64,000 bases of DNA. Source: Paenibacillus xylanexedens. Its GTDB lineage: Bacteria > Bacillota > Bacilli > Paenibacillales > Paenibacillaceae. Numbering within the stretch: position 1 is the stretch's first letter; the number at the start of each line of letters is the position of its first letter. The position numbers and the translations under genes are program-made. Of this stretch, positions 56,501 to 63,507 are shown one piece after another. The stretch spans positions 1 to 64,000 of the forward strand of contig NZ_JAGIKV010000026.1 of the NCBI RefSeq assembly GCF_017874615.1, in the 5' to 3' direction. The notes under the pieces were generated by a model. It had not been told where the DNA came from and searched no databases. It worked only from the letters and a program-made list of their open reading frames with translations.

Positions 56501-59500
56501 GAAGCTCGGAGCTGAATACCCCGCGCCAGTATTCCTCCTGCCGTTTGATACGCTGACACTGCTCGTCGGATTGCTGCCAAACGGCGTAATCCTTGTATTG
56601 AATCCGCAGCTCCGGCAATTCTTCCCCATTGTAAAGCCCCACAAATTCGCGTAGCAGCACGTCCATGGAAAGACCGTCCGAACCAATATGATGCATATCC
56701 AGCGCAAGCAGGAATTTCTCTTTCTCAAGTATGATCAGCAGGGCGCGCAGCAAAGGCGGCTGGGTCAAGTCAAAAGGCTGAATGAAGCCTTCTAGAATGG
56801 CCGCGACCTGATCTTTACTTGCTTGAAGCTTCTCGACCTTGAAATCTACGAGCGGATGAATACGCTGAACCAGCTCTCCATTCACGATTTCAAAACCGGT
56901 GCGCAGCATATCGTGCCGGGCCACCAAAGTAGTCAGCGCCTTTTCCACTTTGGCCTCGTTCAAAGTCCCTTTCAATTGCAAGGTGCTCGGGATGTTGTAA
57001 TTCAGCTCCGAGCTATCTAGCTGGTGCAGGACATACAGCCTTTTTTGCGCAGAGGAAACTGGATAATATGCTTTCTCTTCCGCTTTTGGAATGGAGCTGT
57101 GCTCTGATTCTTCCAAGCTGGCAATAGCCCCGGCCATCGATTCTACCGTCATATAGCGGAACACATCGCGCAGCGGAAGTTCAACGTTCATTTCCTTCCG
57201 AATCTTGCTGACAAGGTTTGTCGCCCGCAAGGAATGCCCTCCGAGCTCGAAGAAATTGTCCAGGACTCCAATGCCGGAGTAACCCAGCACTTCCTCCCAG
57301 ATTTTCACAAGCTGGGACTCCGCAAGGTTACGCGGCGCTACGTATTCGACGCCCGTTTGCAAGCCACCTTGCGGCTCCGGCAGTGCTTTGCGGTCCACTT
57401 TGCCATTGGACGTCAGCGGCATGCGTTCCAGCTGCACGAAGTATGACGGGATCATGTATCCCGGCATTCCCTGGGCCAGCGAGGTTCTTATTTCGCTAAC
57501 CGTCAGCGTCCGGTCCGCCACAAAGTAGGCAACAAGCGCCTTTTCGCCCCCGCTGTCCTGACGGGCGAGCACCACCGCTTCTTCCACGCCCTCCACGTTC
57601 AAAAGCTGCGTCTCAATTTCGTCCAGCTCGATCCGGTACCCGCGGATTTTGACCTGATGGTCGATCCGGCCGAGGTATTCAATGTTGCCGTCCGGCAGCC
57701 AGGCCGCCAAGTCGCCTGAGCGATACAGTTTTTCCCCCTCCGCAAACGGGGAATCAACGAACTTTTCCGCCGTCAAATCCGGTCGATTCAGGTATCCTCT
57801 CGCCAGGCCTTCACCGGCTACGTACATTTCGCCTGCTACGCCGATCGGTACAGGGCGGCGGTTTTCATCCAGAACGTACACGCTCAGCGTCGGGATCGGC
57901 TTGCCGATATTACTCTTCGCCGCTTCCATCTCGATCCATGTAATTTCCTTATACGTTACGTGAACCGTAGTTTCGGTAATACCGTACATATTGATCAGCT
58001 TTGTCTCCGGGTACTTCGTCTTGAAACCCTTGAGCAACAGCGGGCTGAGTGCTTCGCCGCCAAAGATGACGTTGCGAATCCGCAGATCGTACGGATGGTC
58101 CGCTATAACCTCACGCAACAGTTGATAGAAATATGTTGGCGTCTGGTTCAAAATCGTGACCCGTTCGCGGCTCAGCAGTGCCAGGAACTCGGCCGGATTT
58201 TTCGCCGTAAGCGGCGGTACGATAACCAGCTTTCCTCCATTCAGAAGTGCTCCGTACATCTCCCAGACGGAGAAATCGAAGCAGAACGAGTGGAATAACG
58301 TCCACGTGTCGGACGGCCCAAAGTCGAACAGGTTCTTGTCGTTGAACAAAAGGCGCACGACGTTTTTATGCTCAATCAACGTTCCTTTGGGTTTGCCGGT
58401 CGTTCCCGATGTGTAGATGACATAAGCCAAGTTACCCGGGCCAGAAATTGGCTCCAGATTCGAAGCGTCCAGCGCACCAGCGGAGTCCGCCCCTTTGACG
58501 CCCCAAACGAAATCGTCCAATTCAAGGCGCGTTCCTGCGAAGTCGGTCTTCTCATGCAAATGCTTTTGAATCAGCAATAACGGTGCGCCCGAATCCTCAA
58601 TCATGAAGCGGATGCGTTCCTCCGGGTAGTCGGGATCGATAGGCACGTAGGCTCCGCCCGCTTTGAGAATCGCCAGAATGCCGACGACCATATCAAGCGA
58701 ACGTTCGGCCAGAATCGCTACCAACTGATCCGCTTCGACTCCTGTCTCCCGCAGCTTACGCGCAAGGCGGTTGGATCGCTCGTTCAGTTCGTGGTAGCTC
58801 AACTGCCGCTCATTCATGACGGCGGCCACGTTATCCGGATAAAGCTTCGCCTGCTCTTCGAACAACCCATGAATCGTCTGCTGACGCGGGTAGTCTGCCT
58901 CCGAATCATTAAAACTGCGCACCAGTTCACGGATTTCCTGCTCCGTTAGCATTTCCAGCGAAGCAATATCCCCTTCCGGCGCTGTTGCGATAGTTTCGAG
59001 TAGCTTGTCATAATGTCTGGCGAACCGCTCCGCGGTCTCCTGTTTATACAAAGCCGTAGCGTACTCCAACCGGCATTCGAGCTGGCCATCCAGTTCCGAA
59101 ATATCCAGAAGCAGCTCGAACTTGGACGTTCGGTTTTCCAACGGATAAAACGATTGCTCCAGCCCCTCGATGACAATTTGCTCATTCTCCGTATTTTGCA
59201 GGGAGAAGAACGTATCAAAGAGCGGATTCCGGCCAGTCGTGCGCGGAATATGAAGACTTTCCACCAAATCTTCGAACAAATAATTTTGGTGTTCAAAAGC
59301 CCCGAGTGTGATTTCCTTCATTTCTTCCAGGTACTTAAGGTACGGCTTGGAACGCTCCGGATGGCTGCGAATGGCAAGCGTGTTGATAAACATACCTACG
59401 ATTGGCTGCACTTCTTCCTGCGTTCTTCCGGCAATCGGCGTTCCCACGATCAGATCTTCCTGACCCGAATATTTATGCATAAGGATCGAGTAAGCAGACA

Positions 59501-62500
59501 ACAGCACCATGTACAGGGTCGTGCCCGTCCGTGCGGCCAGTTCTTTCAGCTTCTCCGTCCGTTCTTTCCCAATATCAAACTTCACGGTCCGGCCGTCAAA
59601 ACTTTGCACCGCAGGCCGCGGGAAGTCCGTCGGAAGTTCCAATACAGGCAGCTCGCCCGACAACTGTTCCAGCCAGTACTCCTTCTGTGGCTGGATCAAC
59701 TGCCCGTAGGCTTCGGAATGCTGCCAAACGGCATAATCTTTGTATTGAATACGCAACGGAGCCAGCTCCTCACCCCGATACAGGCGGCTGAACTCGTCGA
59801 AAAGCAATGCTGTCGAGATGCCATCCGAGACGATGTGATGCATATCGAACAACAGGATGTGGCGATCCTCGGCGACTTCGATCAGGCCGATGCGAAGAAG
59901 TGGCGGCTTGGTCAGATCAAACGGGTGAAAGTATGCTTCCACCACTTGGTCCACTTCTCGCTCGCTCGCCTGGAAATAATCTACAGCAAACTCCACCTCG
60001 TCATAGATGTGCTGCACAAGCTCACCTTGAACCTGCTCAATCCCGGTACGCAGCGTCTCATGGCGCTGAATCAGTGCCCGGAACGCGTACTCTACGCGCT
60101 TGCGGTCCAGCTTGCCTTCGAGAAGAAGCGCCGCCGACATATTGTAGCTACGCTCGGCCGCGTCAAGCTGGCGCAGGACGTACAGACGCTTTTGCTCGGA
60201 TGAAACCGGATAGTACTCGGTCTCTGCCGCCTTTGTAATCTCATAGGTGTCCTGCTGCTTTAAACCGCTAATTCTTTGGGCAAGCTGTTCGATCGTGGTG
60301 TAGCGGAAAACGTCCCGCAGCGGAACCTCGACTTGTAGCTCTTTTCGAATCTTGGAAACAAGCGCGGAGGCCCGCAAGGAATGACCACCCAGGTCAAAGA
60401 AATCGTATTGGACTCCAACTCGCGCAATACCCAGCACCTGCTGCCAAATAAGAGCAAGTCTTGTTTCCAGCGTTGTGCGAGGAGCCACATACTCACGGCC
60501 GGCTTCTATCTCTCCGGTCGGCTCAGGTAGCGCTTTACGGTCAATCTTGCCATTCGGTGTGAGCGGAAGCTGATCAAGAGACACCAGTCGGGCCGGGACC
60601 ATATGGGCCGGCAGCTCTTGCTTCAATTGGGACAGCAGATCGCTCAGCTGCAAGGAAACATCCCCCGCCACGTAACCGCACAAATACTTTTGCCCCTGCT
60701 CATCCGTACAGTCAGTCACCACAGCCTGCTTGACCCCCGGGAAACTGAGCAGGGCCGTTTCAATTTCGCCGAGTTCGATCCGGAACCCGCGAATTTTCAC
60801 CTGATAGTCGATCCGGCCGATGAAGTCAACGTTGCCGTCTTCCAGCCAGCGGGCCAAATCTCCTGTCCGATATAGACGTTCGCCAGACACAAACGGGCTG
60901 TCTACAAACTTCTCGGCGGTTAGGTCGGGACGGTTCCAATACCCGCGCGCCACCCCGGCGCCGCCGATGACAAGCTCACCCGGAACCCCTACAGGAACCG
61001 GCTTTAACCCGGCATCGACAATGTAAAACCGGGCGTTCAGCCAGGCTTTGCCGATCGGCACATGACCCAACAATGGCAGCTTGTCCAGCGGCTCATCGTA
61101 AAAACTGCTGTCAATGGCCGCTTCGGTAACGCCGTAGCTGTTGATGATGCGGAATTGTCCGCCGAATCTTTCCTGCAGCAATCGGTAATCGGTGACACTG
61201 CAAGCATCCGAGCTGGTAATCAGCAACTGCATGGAGCTGACGTCCAGTCCTTCTTCATAAATATGCTGCATGAATGGTAGGATGAGCGCAGGTGTCGATT
61301 CAAATACCGTAATGTTTTGGTCCCGAATCCAGCCGTATAAGCGGTTCGGATCAATCCGGTCATCCTTTGGCACAATTACCATCGTTCCTCCGTTATACAG
61401 CGTCCGCGCGATGTCTCCAACGAACACGTCAAACGAGAAGCTCGCCAGTTGCAGCAACCGCACCGGGAACTGATCCAACCGGTACTCGCGGCGGTACGCA
61501 TCCGCCGTATTCATGAGACTCCCATGCTCGATCATGACGCCTTTTGGGCGTCCCGTCGTACCGGAGGTGTAAATCACATAAGCCAAGTCTTGTGGGGCAC
61601 TGTCAGCAGATTCAAATTCCACGGCTGAGGTATCCCCTTTATACATCTGTTCATCGTCCATCGCATAGACTGCTTGAAGCTTCAGCCGGTCATCGGCCAA
61701 CCAACCTCCGGCCCCCTCCAACAGATGACGCTGCGTAAGCAGCACCGATGCTTCGCTATCGCTGAGCATGTACTCAATCCGCTCCGCCGGATAATCGGGG
61801 TCCAGCGGTACATAAGCTCCGCCGGCTTTCCATACGGCGAGCACACCGACCAGCAGTTCCACCGAACGCTCTGCCCAGATCCCCGTAATCGTCTCCCTTC
61901 CCACGCCCTGTTCACGAAGGAGCGCAGCCAGCCGCTCAGCGCGTTTGTTCAATTCGCCGTAAGTCAGCTTTTTGTCCATGTAAACAACTGCCGGGTGATC
62001 CGGAATGTCTCGGGCAAACTTTTCGACATACCGATGAAACGCTATTCCCTCGCTCAGTGCTGCCACCGGCGGGTTAAACACGTCCAGAATACGGTGTCTC
62101 TCCTCATCGCTCAACAGAGAAATCTCGCGCACCCGCAGTTCGGGAGTCTCAAGAAACTGGTCCAAAACGGTTACATACTGCTCCATAATGCGATCAATCT
62201 CGGTCGTCTCGAACAGGCCGGTACGATAGGAAGCATGGAGAATGACATGGCCTTCATTCAGCATATGGTCGAAGCGCAGCAGTAGATCGTCCATCTCGTG
62301 CCTAGCAAAGTGAGCCTCCAGACGTACCTTGATTTCTTCGTACTCCACGATTTTCAAAGGCAGATATTCAAGTGACGTGCGGAACAACTCCGAAAGATCG
62401 TTGCGGCCGTGTTGTTCACGTAAATCCTGGATCAATTGGTTATAAGGATATTTCTGATGTCGCAGATCCGCCGTATTTTCCTTGGAAACCGTTTGGATCA

Positions 62501-63422
62501 AGGAAAGCACGGACTCAACTGGATTCAGGCTAATCCGCGTAGCCACGGTGCTGACGAACATACCGATCGTTTCTTTTTCCTTCTTGCTGGTGCGATTGGC
62601 AAAAACCGTGCCGACTGGAACATCGGTGCTGTCGGTCAGCTTATACAATAAGACGTACATGGCGGACAAAAATAACGTATATAAACTAACCTGATATTGT
62701 TCGCTAAAAGCCAGAATGCGGTCATAGCGGGAACCATCCAAAGTGATGGAACGTTTATTCGATTCGCTGCCAATCGAGAATGGCGGAACCGATTTAATGC
62801 CGCTCGTTTCAGGCAAAGTCTTGTACTTGGTTAGCCAATATTCCTTGCCTTTTTGATAACGCTGCGATTGCTCATATTCATACTCAGTTGAAATATAATC
62901 CAGATAGGATGGGGCCTGGTAACTGCTGAAGATGCCATTGCGCAGTTCCAGGTATTTTTCCATCACCGCATGCAGCAAAGCAGTGACGGACAATCCATCG
63001 GCAATGATATGATTTATAGTCAAATTAAGCCATACTTGGCCGTTCGCAAAATGGATCACCGTAAATTGGTAGAGGTGTTCGTCGAACACACTGGCCGGTT
63101 TTTCGCTTACTTCTTTCACCCAAGCATAGAATTGTTCGGTTGTGCCTATTTCGAGGTGGCTTATCTTGGCTTGCACATTCTCTGGCTCTTCGAACCACTG
63201 CGTTGGATTTTGCAAATCCCCGCTAATGCGGATTCGGAAAGCGTCATAGGTTTTGACAATCTCTGCCGCCGCTTTCTCCAGCAGCTTGGTGTCGATCTCG
63301 CCCGTAATCTGGTAGGTCGCGGAAAGCATCGTGATGGATGTGCCCGGATTCATAATTTCCATGAACCATATCCGGCGCTGGGCTTGCGTTAATCCATATT
63401 GCTTGTTCGTATTCTCTCTCAC
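44529..63422 (-). CDS. pmxE: Polymyxin synthetase subunit PmxE (NRPS, residues 1-5)
   Basis: A 6,297-residue non-ribosomal peptide synthetase, close to the reported size of PmxE. The start is a GTG with GGGAG 9 nt upstream. Domains in order, with key residues: C1 (NHIIADG 137-143), A1 (core Asp665), T1 (Ser1015); C2 (His1195), A2 (Asp1716), T2 (Ser2064); C3 (His2244), A3 (Asp2780), T3 (Ser3138, GGDS type), E (His3320); C4 of D-L type (His3793), A4 (Asp4359), T4 (Ser4710); C5 (His4890), A5 (Asp5453), T5 (Ser5803); C6 (His5983). Specificity codes read by eye: A1 D-V-G-E-I-S-S-I-D and A4/A5 D-V-G-E-I-S-A-I-D (Dab), A2 D-F-W-N-I-G-M-V-H (Thr), A3 D-V-W-H-F-S-L-V-D (Ser). The predicted product is acyl-Dab-Thr-D-Ser-Dab-Dab, to be passed by C6 to PmxA. 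There is no thioesterase. C1 should load the fatty acid. Repeated A-T DNA in modules 4 and 5 is nearly identical. Confidence 0.95.
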   Translation of the reverse strand: MRENTNKQYGLTQAQRRIWFMEIMNPGTSITMLSATYQITGEIDTKLLEKAAAEIVKTYDAFRIRISGDLQNPTQWFEEPENVQAKISHLEIGTTEQFYAWVKEVSEKPASVFDEHLYQFTVIHFANGQVWLNLTINHIIADGLSVTALLHAVMEKYLELRNGIFSSYQAPSYLDYISTEYEYEQSQRYQKGKEYWLTKYKTLPETSGIKSVPPFSIGSESNKRSITLDGSRYDRILAFSEQYQVSLYTLFLSAMYVLLYKLTDSTDVPVGTVFANRTSKKEKETIGMFVSTVATRISLNPVESVLSLIQTVSKENTADLRHQKYPYNQLIQDLREQHGRNDLSELFRTSLEYLPLKIVEYEEIKVRLEAHFARHEMDDLLLRFDHMLNEGHVILHASYRTGLFETTEIDRIMEQYVTVLDQFLETPELRVREISLLSDEERHRILDVFNPPVAALSEGIAFHRYVEKFARDIPDHPAVVYMDKKLTYGELNKRAERLAALLREQGVGRETITGIWAERSVELLVGVLAVWKAGGAYVPLDPDYPAERIEYMLSDSEASVLLTQRHLLEGAGGWLADDRLKLQAVYAMDDEQMYKGDTSAVEFESADSAPQDLAYVIYTSGTTGRPKGVMIEHGSLMNTADAYRREYRLDQFPVRLLQLASFSFDVFVGDIARTLYNGGTMVIVPKDDRIDPNRLYGWIRDQNITVFESTPALILPFMQHIYEEGLDVSSMQLLITSSDACSVTDYRLLQERFGGQFRIINSYGVTEAAIDSSFYDEPLDKLPLLGHVPIGKAWLNARFYIVDAGLKPVPVGVPGELVIGGAGVARGYWNRPDLTAEKFVDSPFVSGERLYRTGDLARWLEDGNVDFIGRIDYQVKIRGFRIELGEIETALLSFPGVKQAVVTDCTDEQGQKYLCGYVAGDVSLQLSDLLSQLKQELPAHMVPARLVSLDQLPLTPNGKIDRKALPEPTGEIEAGREYVAPRTTLETRLALIWQQVLGIARVGVQYDFFDLGGHSLRASALVSKIRKELQVEVPLRDVFRYTTIEQLAQRISGLKQQDTYEITKAAETEYYPVSSEQKRLYVLRQLDAAERSYNMSAALLLEGKLDRKRVEYAFRALIQRHETLRTGIEQVQGELVQHIYDEVEFAVDYFQASEREVDQVVEAYFHPFDLTKPPLLRIGLIEVAEDRHILLFDMHHIVSDGISTALLFDEFSRLYRGEELAPLRIQYKDYAVWQHSEAYGQLIQPQKEYWLEQLSGELPVLELPTDFPRPAVQSFDGRTVKFDIGKERTEKLKELAARTGTTLYMVLLSAYSILMHKYSGQEDLIVGTPIAGRTQEEVQPIVGMFINTLAIRSHPERSKPYLKYLEEMKEITLGAFEHQNYLFEDLVESLHIPRTTGRNPLFDTFFSLQNTENEQIVIEGLEQSFYPLENRTSKFELLLDISELDGQLECRLEYATALYKQETAERFARHYDKLLETIATAPEGDIASLEMLTEQEIRELVRSFNDSEADYPRQQTIHGLFEEQAKLYPDNVAAVMNERQLSYHELNERSNRLARKLRETGVEADQLVAILAERSLDMVVGILAILKAGGAYVPIDPDYPEERIRFMIEDSGAPLLLIQKHLHEKTDFAGTRLELDDFVWGVKGADSAGALDASNLEPISGPGNLAYVIYTSGTTGKPKGTLIEHKNVVRLLFNDKNLFDFGPSDTWTLFHSFCFDFSVWEMYGALLNGGKLVIVPPLTAKNPAEFLALLSRERVTILNQTPTYFYQLLREVIADHPYDLRIRNVIFGGEALSPLLLKGFKTKYPETKLINMYGITETTVHVTYKEITWIEMEAAKSNIGKPIPTLSVYVLDENRRPVPIGVAGEMYVAGEGLARGYLNRPDLTAEKFVDSPFAEGEKLYRSGDLAAWLPDGNIEYLGRIDHQVKIRGYRIELDEIETQLLNVEGVEEAVVLARQDSGGEKALVAYFVADRTLTVSEIRTSLAQGMPGYMIPSYFVQLERMPLTSNGKVDRKALPEPQGGLQTGVEYVAPRNLAESQLVKIWEEVLGYSGIGVLDNFFELGGHSLRATNLVSKIRKEMNVELPLRDVFRYMTVESMAGAIASLEESEHSSIPKAEEKAYYPVSSAQKRLYVLHQLDSSELNYNIPSTLQLKGTLNEAKVEKALTTLVARHDMLRTGFEIVNGELVQRIHPLVDFKVEKLQASKDQVAAILEGFIQPFDLTQPPLLRALLIILEKEKFLLALDMHHIGSDGLSMDVLLREFVGLYNGEELPELRIQYKDYAVWQQSDEQCQRIKRQEEYWRGVFSSELPVLELPLDFSRPAVRQFDGQTLTFALDAEKSEALKRLAGDSGATLYMLLLAAYSVLLHKYVGQEDIVVGTPIAARSHADLQPIIGMFVNTLALRLGPTAEQTFLDYLQDVKETTLGAYEHQDYPFEELVEALQVSRNLSRNPLFDTMFSLQKHESLDLSMEGLQWSLFDIEEKTAKFDLSLDILESGNELVCKIEYATSLFRQETMVRLAGHYEQLLASILAQPGARISDLNILKDSEKHDLLVGFAVSSSALAKQSASEGPGLEADESWRERTIHELFEEQAERTPEQVAVVYEDSSLTYRELNERANRLARSLRASGAQADQPIAIMAERSLEMIVGIYAILKAGGAYVPIDPQFPQERIRYMLEDSGARLLLIQSHLRESASFAGTEPLGGLSLVDLNDPSAYDEDGTNLEPASGPEHLAYVIYTSGSTGKPKGVMVEHRPVINRLLWMQNAYPIDSRDTILQKTAITFDVSVWELFWWAWTGAKVCLLPPGGEKNPETILDTIERQAVTTMHFVPSMLHAFLEYVERQPSEDLGNKLSSLKRVFASGEALATSHVSRFWQWISSSVNQAQLINLYGPTEATVDVSYYDCGPEEAYVSVPIGKPISNIRLHIVKEGTTALQPVGVPGELCIAGEGLARGYLNRPELTAEKFVECPFAPGGRMYRTGDLARWLPDGNIEYMGRIDHQVKIRGYRIELGEVEAQVLKAASVQEGVVIAREDEAGQKQLCAYFVADKPLAASELRSALAEDLPAYMIPSYFVQLERMPLTHSGKLDRKALPAPESSMLVGTEYVAPRTAAEQTLVAVWQKALRTGRPIGVMDNFFELGGDSIKSIQVSSRLHQAGYKLEIKHLFKYPTVAELSPYLQSVLRRADQGAATGETGLTPIQRWFFEQSFAELHHFNQAVMLYREEDYDEAALRQAVRKLAEHHDALRLVFSRTESGYAAWNRGIAESDGELYSLEVIDFRGMTDCAQAIEAKANELQRSINLQAGPLLKLRLFRCADGDHLLIAIHHLVVDGVSWRILLEDFAAGYEQALQGQLIRLPLKTDSFQTWAKQLADYANGPAMESERAYWQHIEQLTYEPLPKDFEQGTSKLKDSRLVTVRWTAEETEQLLKQAHRAYHTEMNDLLLAALGLAVQAWSGRERVLVNLEGHGREELLPDVDITRTVGWFTSQFPVVLEPGHVQALGHQVKQVKENLRRIPNKGIGYGILRYLSAPRDGEHFVLEPEISFNYLGQFDQDYESSGSQPSPFSPGSDSSPNAVMNYVLDINGMVSEGVLELTIRYGETQYQRETVERLGTLLQSSLREVISHCVSKERPELTPSDVLLQDVTVEELERLSEHTAALGELENVYTLTPLQKGMLFHSLLDADSEAYFEQVTFDLYGSLNVEAFTRGLDTLVQRNEALRTNFITGWRDEPIQVVFRERKCEVYFEDIRSASDEHPEKTIADFVSADKANKFDLAQGSLMRVTVLRTGDESYQVIWSHHHILLDGWCMSLMIKEVFDTYFAFQEQRTLELPPVTSYSRYIEWLEAQDAAKASRYWSEYLAGYDQQTKLPREKTGLKQGAFEAAEIDVELSKELTGQIERVARQHQVTLNTFMQTVWGLVLQVYNNSEDVVFGSVVSGRPAEIPGIESMIGLFINTIPVRIQGKAEETVADILRKTQDQALTSGAYETFPLFEIQSLSEQKRDLINHIMVFENYPMEEQIEQVVGGGQEALKIANIQSPEQTNYDLDITVIPEEHILLRFTYNALTFREQDIRQIHSHFARALEQVAANPNVRVHELELLTAAEKEEIVGVFNPVQPEVAPVAAFHRLFEEQAERTPEAEAIVYENDRLTYAELNERANRLAAMLRGSGIGREEIVGILAERSVDLLVAVMAVWKAGGAYVPLDPDYPVDRVRFMLEDSGAKVLLTQTPLRERAEAWLGEEELALAKVLYLDDETSYSEDRANAPMDFSQGSSSAPNPVNGKLTGAVNGGGESHPNDVDVVGMDSFHEARPEDLAYVIYTSGTTGKPKGVMIEHRSLVNTAAGYRREYRLERFPVRLMQLASFSFDVFVGDIARTLYNGGTMVIVPKDDRIDPSRLHYWIEREQVSIFESTPALIVPFMEYVHEQGLELSSMELLITSSDSCSVAEYRTLQERFGSSFRIINAYGVTEAAIDSSFYDEELAKLPQTGHVPIGKAWLNAKFYIVDAYLNPVPVGVLGELVIGGVSVARGYLNRPELTEEKFVDSPFTAGERLYRTGDLARWMEDGNVDFIGRIDNQAKIRGYRIETGEVEAKLLSVGGVKEAVVVVREDQEGQKALCAYYTVEEGLTAADLKRAISSELPGYMIPSYFVELEQLPLTPNGKIDRKALPAPEGGAGGGREYVAPRTEMEAKLAAIWQEVLVREKAVGVTDNFFDLGGHSLRATTLVSKMHKELGVQFPLRDVFRYSTVEEMAVAMEHLEIGSFMAIPAAEPSEYYPLSSAQKRLYILNQLEGGELSYNIPGAMLLEGQLNRQRFEEAFRGLVARHETLRTGFEMVEGEAVQRIYEEVTFQVEYVQISGEQAEEMVRQFVRAFDLAKPPLLRVGIAELAPDRHILMFDTHHIVSDGVSMDVLIEEFVHLYSGEPLNPLRIQYKDYAVWQQSDEQKTQLAKQEAYWIDMFRGELPVLEMPTDYPRPAMQSYEGRTLQLFMNIEKSEGLKRLAAENGATLYMVLLAAYNVVLHKYSGQEDVVVGTPIAGRNHSDVQPLIGMFVNTLAIRSYPAAGKTFLDYLKEIKETTLGAFEHQNYPFEELVDKVNVARDLRRHPLFDTMFALQNTENVEIQLPGLHLSTYASEEIVSKFDLSLDVTEIENGLEYLFEYATALYKTETVEKLAVHYLQLLESILRNPSATISELDILTLAEKEEIVGAFNPAQPEEAPVAAFHRLFEEQAEHTPEAEAVVYENDRLTYAELNERANRLSATLRASGIGREEIVGILAERSVDLLVAVMAVWKAGGTYVPLDPDYPVDRVRFMLEDSRAKVLLTQTPLRERAEAWLGEEELALAKVLYLDDETSYSEERSNVPMDFGQGSNSALDRVNGKLTGAVNGGGESYPNDVDVVGMDSFHEARPEDLAYVIYTSGTTGKPKGVMIEHRSLVNTAAGYRREYRLDQFPVRLLQLASFSFDVFVGDIARTLYNGGTMVIVPKDDRIDPSRLHHWIEREQVTIFESTPALIVPFMEYVYEQGLKLSGMELLITSSDSCSVADYRTLQERFGSSFRIINAYGVTEAAIDSSFYDEELAKLPQTGHVPIGKAWLNAKFYIVDAHLNPVPVGVLGELVIGGVGVARGYLNRPELTEEKFVDSPFTAGERLYCTGDLARWMEDGNVDFIGRIDNQAKIRGYRIETGEIESQLLRVVGIREAVVLVRSDANGQKALCAYYTTDIELTAADLKRAISSELPGYMIPSYFVEMEYLPLTPNGKIDRKALPAPEEGASAGREYVGPRTDLETKLVSIWQDVLGSVTIGVTDNFFDLGGHSLRATTLVSKVHKELHVDLPLRDVFRYSTIEAMAEVISRLEQQEFLSIPVLDKREYYPLSSVQKRLYIQQQMEGAELSYNMSGMTVLVGRLERNQFEEALKGLIARHEVLRTGFEMVDGEPVQRLYSDLEFAVEYTKVPESETKSIADAFVRVFDLERPPLLRVGLIEWEAERHLLMLDIHHIVTDGMSMGIFIEELLRLYNGETLEPLRIQYKEFAAWQQSEPVKERLKRQEAYWLDMLEGELPTLELPTDFVRPAARSFEGDVLPFSIDKQMTDNLQRIADENGATLYMVLSAAYSILLSKYSGQEDFIVGTPVSGRTHADLEQLIGMFVNTLAIRHYPSGEKTFLNYLNEVKETMLGAYDHQDYPFEELVKKLQVPRDQSRNPVFDVMFALETKEDNVQSFGDIQIESYPETHAVAQFDLTLVISLLDEGMNGQFEYATKLFTRNLIDNFAQDLLVIINQIGEQPSVLLKDISLNGQSEQEQDELEAIDIIF
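46016..47860 (-). repeat. Long near-identical repeat, copy in module 5 (partner at about 49295-51140)
   Basis: The A and T domains of module 5 match those of module 4 almost base for base, offset by about 3.28 kb. Corresponding core Asp codons are at 47066 and 50348, and corresponding T-domain Ser codons at 46016 and 49295. Both copies contain the same roughly 40-residue extra linker (VNGKLTGAVNGGGES and DVDVVGMDSFHEARPEDLAY) between A-domain motifs A2 and A3. Module 1, also Dab-specific, lacks it. Confidence 0.85.
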
Positions 63423-63507
63423 ATCGACACACTCCCGTATTAGAGATTGTTTGTAGATAGGCTTTATACCTGAATATCAGCAGGAAGCCGCCCGCCGAAA
63501 AGCGGGT

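Noticed and set aside
59013..60203. 396-codon plus-strand frame inside pmxE
   Set aside because: Lies wholly opposite the C2 condensation domain; composition is that of a reverse-complement shadow in GC-rich coding DNA.
44529..63422. Assignment as fusaricidin, tridecaptin or octapeptin synthetase
   Set aside because: Those assembly lines have other residue orders or epimerisation patterns; Dab-Thr-Ser(E)-Dab-Dab with a terminal C matches only the polymyxin PmxE layout.
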